A stretch of 64,000 nt of DNA, taken from assembly GCA_032871835.1 (NCBI GenBank), contig CM065299.1, positions 6,109,001 to 6,173,000 of the forward strand. Direction: 5' to 3'. The notes under the pieces are model-generated. The model saw nothing but the letters and a program-made list of their open reading frames with translations, did not search any database and was not told where the DNA came from. This document shows positions 58,010 to 64,000 of the stretch, in pieces. Source of the stretch: Dipteronia dyeriana. Taxonomy: Eukaryota > Streptophyta > Magnoliopsida > Sapindales > Sapindaceae. The first letter of the stretch is position 1, and each line of letters starts with the position of its first letter. The position numbers were made by a program, and so were the translations under genes.

Positions 58010-58919
58010 AGCAGCTCCCTTCCGTTACCTTATTGTAGTAAGGACATTATCAAAGATTCAGATGGAATCTCATCTATCTTTTTGAAAGATCTTCAAAGTA
58101 TTGAGGAGTATTCAGGCCCGACCGGAGAAGTTCCAGATGACGATGTTCTTATCACGTTGGTGTCAAAGCGAGCTAAAATTGAGAAACTAAAGCATTGTGT
58201 CAAAAGTCAAAACTACTCAAAGCAAGCAAATATACATATCTCATCATTCACAGTAACGTGTGCTTTCATGTGGGTAAATTTAATGAAGTTGCATGAGAAA
58301 ATCAATGGTACGTTAGATGATGATGTGGGTTTTCATTTCTTTGTTGCAGTAGATTGTAGAGAACGGTTTTTGTCTAAAATACCAGCAAACTATTTTGGCA
58401 ACTGTTTGACATACATTCTCGTACCAGCTAAAAGAAGAGAGTTATTGATGGGTGAAAGTGGGATCGTTTATGCTGCAAAAGCTATTGGAAGAAAAATCAA
58501 TGAATTGGATAATATTGGAGCATTGAAAGGTGTAGAGAATTGGATACCAAATATCACGGAAGCATTCAAACGTGGCCCTGTTGTTGTTGTCGCTAGCTCA
58601 CCGAAATTCCAAGTCTATAACACTGATTTTGGTTGGGGCAAACCAAAAAAATTCGATATGGTTCATATTGCTGCTCATACATGCTTCTCCCTTTCTGAGA
58701 GTAGAGACGAAGATGGTGGACTTGACATCGGCATAATTGTAGGACGAGATAAAATTGACATTTTCAATGCCATATTTGAGCAACAGTTGAATAAATGTTA
58801 AATTTTATTTTATTATGCTTGTTTTTTTAATTCTCTGATGTTCTTCATTTAATTGCTATGATGATTAAAGACTTATGTTTTAAGAGATGATGTATTTAAA
58901 AATTATCTTAGTGGATTAC

Positions 58920-59125
58920 TATAGAATATGTTAGGTTTTGGTGAAATATTTGCACTCTTTTCATTGAATTATGAATCAATATACACAATAAGACTAAAGA
59001 GTCCTACCAGAATAAGCAACCTAAAGATATAGAATATTTCCTAAACAAGAATACAATTTCAAAACAAGTAAAACAACTTAAACTGATATTTACAATATTC
59101 TAACTGAAATATATGACATCAAACA
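58920..59125 (-). repeat. 3' LTR of the Ale-like element
   Basis: On the minus strand it begins TGTTTGATGTC and ends ATTCTATA, directly followed by the GTAAT target duplication. The polypurine tract TTGAGGGGGCA (minus) lies just inside, at about 59126-59136. Confidence 0.85.
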
Positions 59126-62100
59126 TGCCCCCTCAAGATAGGCCACGGCTAGAGAGGCCAATCTTGTATTTTTGCAGTTGAAATGTAGCACGAGTGAGCG
59201 GTTTTGTGAGAGCATCCGCAAGCTAGTCTTTGGAGGACACATATGCCACTCATAGCGAGCCGGATTGAACTTGATCCCTGATAAAATGAATGTCTATAGC
59301 AACATGTTTCATCCTTGAGTGAAAGATTGGATTTGAGCATAGTTGAGTTGCACCGATATTATCACAGTAAATTATAGAAGCTGTTGGCAACGTAAGACCG
59401 AGATCAATAAGAAGAAAGCACTTCCAATTTAACTCAGCAGCAGCGGAGGCAACCGTGCGATACTCAGCCTCCGTGGATGAGCTAGCAATAGTATTTTGCT
59501 TCTTTGAACTCCAAGAGATGGGATTTCGGCATAGATATACAATATAAATACTTGTGGAAGAATAGTTGTCTTGTTTCCTGCCCAATCTGCATCTGAGAAG
59601 GCATGAAGTGTGACCAGAGAGTCACGATACAAAATAATTCCTTCATCCAAGGTTCCACATAGATACCGCAACACCCTTTTTACAAGCTCCCAATGGTCTA
59701 TTGTCGGTTGATGCATGAATTGGGACAGTTTGTTAACCGTATAGGAAATTTCTGGATAAGTGAGTGATAAATATTGAAGGCTGCCAACTGCATTGCAGTA
59801 GGCCGTGGGATCGCTAAGAAGAGTGCCTGAGTGAAGTCTGAGTGGAGGACTAGTTGGCAGTCGAGTTTGAAATGGCTTGCCACCTGCCATGTTAGTGCAG
59901 GTGAGGAGATCTATGATGTAGCACTGCTGAGATAGCAGGATGCCTTGTTTGTGTGGAACTACCTCCACACCAAGGAAAAACGAGAGATCACCAAGATCCT
60001 TTAGGGAAAATCTCTGAGCAAGTTTGTATATAATTCGTTCAACTTGAGCTGCACTGTTACCTGTAAGAATAATATCATCAACATAAATGAGAAAGTATAT
60101 TAGAGTACCACCAGTTTTTAGGACAAACAATGAAGTGTTAACATAAGAGTTCCTAAATCCAAAAGTGAGAAGAAATTGGCTCAGCTCGTGGTACCATGCA
60201 TGTGGAGCTTGTTTGAGGCCATAAATTGCTTTATGCATTTTGCAAACATGCGTAAGGTGGTCATAGTCAGTGAAGCCCAGAGATTGAGCCATGTACACAG
60301 TTTCAGTAAGCCTACCTTGCAGGAAGGCATTGTTGATGTCTAGTTGGCGGAGGGACCAACCATGACTGGTGGCTATACTGAGGACAATTCTTACCGTAGT
60401 GGGTTTAATAACCGGACTGAAGGTTTTGAAGTAGTCAACTCCAGGTCTTTTATTGAATCCTTTCGCAACCAGACAGGCTTTATATTTGTCAAGTGAGCCA
60501 TTAGATTTTCTCTTGATTTTAAAGATCCACTTACAACCAACGACATTCATGGATGGATCAGACGGAACGAGTTCCAGGTTCCATTTTTGATAAGAGTATC
60601 ACACTCTTCAGACATGGCCTTCCGCCAGTCAGGATTCTTTAGAGCCTGTGTTACTGTTGTGGGTTCGAAGTCACCTAAGGATTGAAGTTGTGTGAGGAGA
60701 TTGAGCTTGTGTGAAGGCTTGTGAATGTTGTTCTTGGCACGAGTGATCATGTGATGCTTAACCGGTAGTGTAGGCTCTGTCGACAGTGACTGTGGCTGCT
60801 GTGACGAGATCACGCCTAGAAAAGGATCTGATTCTGGTGCACAACTTATAGGGATTGATGGACCAGGTGCAGTGGTGACTGCGATGGGTTGTTTGTCACT
60901 ACAGGTGCAACTAATTTTGAAATTGGTACAACATGGATAGTGGACGATACGATGATAGCAGGTGGAGTCACGATAAAGATTGGCGGTGGTGAGACCTGAT
61001 CGGCGACAGCTTGTTGAGGTGTGTTGGAGTCGACACACAATGGTAGTTCTGGTGAGTGTGTTGCAAGGAATGGTACCAACTAACTAATACATGGAGTATT
61101 AGCATGAAGGACTGGAGGAGTCCAGATGTCTAATCTGTTCGGGGATGGACGTTGAGATGTGACACTAAGAGACCGGTAATGGAAGACAGACTCAAAAATT
61201 TGAACATGACCGGAGATATATAGTCTGGAGGTGGACGGATCAAAGCACAAGTAAGCACTTTGAGACAACGAGTACCTTAGGAAGACACAGGAGGTGGAAT
61301 GGTGATTGAGTTTGTGGGAAGAGTATGGCCGAAGCCAGGGATGACATAGACATCCAAAGATTTTGAGTTTTGAGTAGTTAGGAGGGTTGCCAAATATCTT
61401 TTCATAGGGTGATAATAGACCAAGAGTAACAGTTGACATTATATTTATCTAATAGATCGTAGTGCAAAGGCATGAAGCTGAAAACTCTATGGGAGGGAGG
61501 CATGGGTCATTAGTGTGAGACCAACTTCAACAATGTGACGATGACGTCTTTCCGAGTACCCATTGTGTTCATGTGTGTGAGGTGGGAGATGCCAAGTGTG
61601 GCAAGGTAGTCTTTTAGTGACAGGTATTCCTCTCCATTGTTAGAGTAAAGAGTGATAATTTTGTGTTTAAAATAATTTTCTACAATGGCTCTAAAACGAA
61701 TGAAAATGTCCTTAACCTCTGATTTTTTCTTTAGTTGATAAAACCATATGCATTTGGTGAAGTGATCAACAAATATTACATAGGATTTAAAGCCATTATA
61801 AGAAATAACATGAAGGGTCAAAACATCAGAAAATATATTTTTCTAGATAACTAAGACATGGAGTATTGGCATGTCTTAGAAAAGAAAAGAGGTTGAGATG
61901 AGACAAGAGAAGAATTAGAAAAAGAAAGCTTGTGACTTTTATTGCAATGACAGCATTACATAAAGACTCTTTGGACATGGGAAACGATAAATCTAAACTA
62001 AAATTGGAAATAATGTGCTTTAAAACTGGATAAGTTGGGTGACCTAATATGTGTTGCCAATTTATTGATGTGGTTCTGGTGCTGGAGAAGGCTAGGATTG

Positions 62101-62540
62101 GTGACGACACGGACTTGACAGTCGGCCACTCATATATGCCATCCTTGGTTATGCCTCTCATAAGAATTGCCCTCGTATGAAGATCCTTCACATGAAAACA
62201 AAATGATAAGAATCCAACTAATACATTGTTAGAGGTGTAAAACTGTGAGATATAATTTTTTTTTTCATGTCCGGTACACAGAGAACATCATTTAATGTAA
62301 AATATTGGTATGCGTTTGAAGAGATGTTGAACCAATGTGCGTGATTATAAGACCTGTACCATCACCAATCATGACATATTCTAAGCCACTATAAGGTGCA
62401 TGCAGGGATAGGTTTCCCAAGTCAGTCATGACATGATGCTAGGCACCACTATCAAGTAACCATGGCTGATTGTTTGAGGTGGCATTGGTAGAAAAATTAG
62501 CCCGAGGTTGCCAAGGTAGTGGATAAGGAGTTTAAGAAGA
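59126..62540 (-). pseudogene. Pol of the Ale-like Copia element
   Basis: Protease: WLLDSGA then a stop and HHVMTDLGNLSLH (about 62470-62415). Integrase: WQHILGHPTYPVLKH region in 62191-61826, and core YVIFVDHFTKCIWFYQLKKKS in 61821-61510 (decayed). The C-terminal segment has LLSPYEKIFGNPPNYSKLKI and FGCLCHPWLRPY (61439-61080). Reverse transcriptase: an intact 373-codon frame 60550-59429 with [52 protein letters not shown] and catalytic [14 protein letters not shown]. RNase H continues after a shift in 59585-59250 ([42 protein letters not shown]), with a decayed end ADALTKPL near 59200. The reverse transcriptase core is the best preserved part. Confidence 0.9.
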
Positions 62541-63566
62541 TGTGGGTCCTAAAGGTTGAATTGGTACCATCTGGAATGAGGTGCACCGCTTAGCCTAGTG
62601 ACCTTGAGTGCCACACATCTAGCAACGACCCAAGTAGGGACGTGAGGCCGTATGATTTGGACCACCGAAATTCTGGACAGAGGGAGACCGATCGGTAGAG
62701 TTGAGCGACGGGCGCCAGCCCGTGTTGGTGGAAGCCTGCGGATGCCTGTTGGTATTTTGTGAGCGCCAATTATTGTTGGAACGGTTTGTTGGGTTGGCTG
62801 TGACTAGAAAGGAATTTTTGTCCTTCTTGTTGTTGAGAGTTGTTGTTCCAAATGTTAGGAGTTTCTCATGAAGTTCATCAAAGGTGACGGGAGTGTCTCG
62901 AGCTTGAATAGTGCGAACTAGTTCCTTGTAGTCATCATCAAGTTCATCAAGAATTCTTTCTATGAGATCCTCATCATCCCTTGGTGCGCCAAGTAGAGCA
63001 AGGTCATCTGCTTGAGCTTTTATATAGTGAAAAAAGTCAGTAATAGTCTGTAAACCTTTAGTGGAATTTTTAAGAAGAGTTTTGACTTGTTTTATGCGTC
63101 CACGAGATGGTTTGGCATATGTTTTGGCAAGTATGCTCCATGCTTCCATTGACGTCTTTACTCGAGCAGCAAAAGAGATGATTGTGGGTGAGAGGGAACC
63201 GATTATGGCATTGAGAATGAGTTGATCTTGACGGAACCAGATGTTGTAGACAGGATTTGGTGAGGTTACTTTATCCACTGTGAGTATGGCTGGTGGACAG
63301 GGTTTGGATCCGTCTATGTATCAAACAAGATCGTACCCATAGAAGAGGGTTTGAAATTGCAGTTTCCAGGACATGTGGTTGATGTTGGTGAGTTTGAGTG
63401 GGGCTTGGACAGCAATGTTTATGGTGATCAGGTCAAATTCATTCGTGCGGAGGGCCGTAGAACTGACCGGAATAACATTGATAATTGACGAATCGGTTGT
63501 AATAGCAGCTGTAGTGGTTGGGGTTGGTTCAGTGGTTATGGTTGTGAGTTTGTTGTTTGTGGTCAT
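62541..63566 (-). pseudogene. Gag of the Ale-like Copia element
   Basis: The minus frame begins with ATG at 63566. A Thr-rich start is followed by LTNINHMSWKLQFQTLFYGYDLV and a stop (about 63321). The frame resumes as WFRQDQLILNAIIGSLSPTI, AWSILAKTYAKPSRGRIKQVK and LALLGAPRDDEDLIERILDELDDDY. An Asn/Arg-rich tail (to 62619) precedes a zinc-knuckle remnant with a stop inside (RC, stop, MCGTQGH, stop, AKRC, about 62625-62580). The order is that of Ale-lineage gag. At least three stops are present. Confidence 0.88.
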
Positions 63567-63630
63567 GGTGTTGCTTATCTGAGGAGAAGTGAAGACAGAA
63601 AAATTGTTTTAGGAAGAAAGGAGATCGGCT

Positions 63631-63642
63631 GCTCTGATACCA
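63631..63642 (-). other. Primer-binding site of the Ale-like element
   Basis: Minus-strand TGGTATCAGAGC, the exact initiator methionine tRNA pairing site of plant Copia elements, directly after the 5' LTR. Confidence 0.88.
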
Positions 63643-63850
63643 TATAGAATAGGTTAGGTTTTGGTGAAATATTTGTACACTATTTTCATTGAAATATGAA
63701 TCAATATATACAAGAAGACTAAAGAGTCCTACCAGGATAAGCAACCTAAAGATATAAAATATTTCCTATACAAGAATACAATTGCAAAACAAGTAAAACA
63801 ACTTAAACTGATATTTACAATATTCTAACTGAAATATATGACATCTAACA
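63643..63850 (-). repeat. 5' LTR of the Ale-like element
   Basis: On the minus strand it begins TGTTAGATGTC and ends ATTCTATA next to the primer-binding site. The ATTAC target duplication follows at 63851-63855. Confidence 0.85.
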
Positions 63851-63855
63851 ATTAC

Positions 63856-64000
63856 ATCATCACCAGACTACTAGTTAGTTTGATTTGAATTTTATTGGCT
63901 ATGGATTGTATCATTATTGTAAGACAGTAAAGATGTTTGAAATTTACAGGAAAGCAGGAAACAATCCTCAAATTACTTGTCAAGCTATATAAAGATCAAC
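63856..64000. other. Continuation of the 3' flank of BAHD copy 3
   Basis: Sequence that was next to 58919 before the Ale-like insertion. No gene seen in 145 bp. Confidence 0.35.

Larger units (their letters stand above)
55909..58801 (+). pseudogene. BAHD acyltransferase copy 3: N-terminally truncated, two transposon insertions
   Basis: Part 1 (55909-56135) starts at RWIFFYELSYS and has LSLTLRHFYPLVANL up to DDFNYLVA. Part 2 (57242-57489) continues with NHARDVK, VVPVMSIQFTMFANSG and the intact catalytic HXXXD (HVAAD). Part 3 (58014-58801) continues with SLPLPYCSKDIIKDSDG, VLITLVSKRAKIEKLKH, FMWVNLMK, YFGNC and an intact DFGWG followed by KPKKF, ending in a TAA at 58799-58801. The two insertions are a hAT-like element (56136-57233) and an LTR (57490-58009); their target duplications restore the frame when they are removed. 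About 40 N-terminal residues of the family are missing and no ATG precedes the first segment. The 3' half has no other lesion that I can see. It belongs to the same malonyltransferase-like clade as copy 1. Confidence 0.88.
58920..63850 (-). mobile_element. Ale-like Ty1/Copia element (4.9 kb), degenerate
   Basis: Short LTRs (58920-59125 and 63643-63850, about 207 bp) are flanked by a perfect ATTAC duplication (58915-58919 and 63851-63855). On the minus strand the order is LTR, primer-binding site, gag, protease, integrase, reverse transcriptase, RNase H, polypurine tract, LTR. The small LTRs, the short leader and the sequence of gag and pol fit the Ale (Retrofit) lineage. The LTRs differ at roughly 10 of about 206 sites by eye. 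Several stops and frameshifts occur in gag and pol. Confidence 0.9.

Noticed and set aside
63373..63582. Hydrophobic plus-strand frame resembling a membrane peptide
   Set aside because: Antisense of the Thr-rich start of the Ale-like gag; the hydrophobicity is the complement of Thr and Asn codons.

Overview
This is nuclear DNA of a flowering plant, probably a eudicot. It is AT-rich, carries Ty1/Copia and Ty3/Gypsy (Tat-like and Athila-like) LTR retrotransposons, Tourist-like and hAT-like short DNA elements and an Au-type SINE, and its only recognisable host genes are a tandem group of BAHD acyltransferases (the family that makes malonylated or aromatic-acylated anthocyanins and phenolic glucosides). 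I cannot name the species. No rRNA, functional tRNA, CRISPR or bacterial feature was seen.

Layout. 1-1480 is the LTR and internal start of a minus-strand Tat-like element that runs off the left edge. 1481-5832 is AT-rich repeat remnants with one hAT-like element (4162-5055). 5833-17796 is a complete, degenerate Tat-like Gypsy element on the plus strand with 5-bp target duplications. Between its pol and 3' LTR it carries an 86-bp minisatellite and an antisense gene with probable introns. 17797-23870 holds small elements and no gene. 23873-30235 is a 6.4-kb satellite array of a unit of about 165 bp. 30797-32357 is a Tourist-like element.

From 33 to 59 kb lies the BAHD cluster. Copy 1 (33065-34449) is full length with one frameshift. 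Copy 2 (38242 to about 55785) is a fragment split by a Tourist-like MITE and then by a 16.4-kb Copia element, which itself contains a Tourist-like MITE, a hAT-like element and an 8.5-kb Athila-like element. Copy 3 (55909-58801) lacks its N-terminus and carries a hAT-like element and a solo-type LTR, each with target duplications; removing both insertions and one copy of each duplication leaves one reading frame. A minus-strand Ale-like Copia element (58920-63850) sits 119 bp past the copy 3 stop codon.

How it fits together. The window records a small specialised-metabolism gene cluster taken apart by nested transposition. Target duplications fix most boundaries and the order of events. The most unusual items are the antisense gene in the Tat-like element (its three exons sum to a whole number of codons, with a basic patch followed by a SUMO-interaction-like motif and then a coiled coil) and the satellite, whose units each contain a pair of complementary 15-bp arms.
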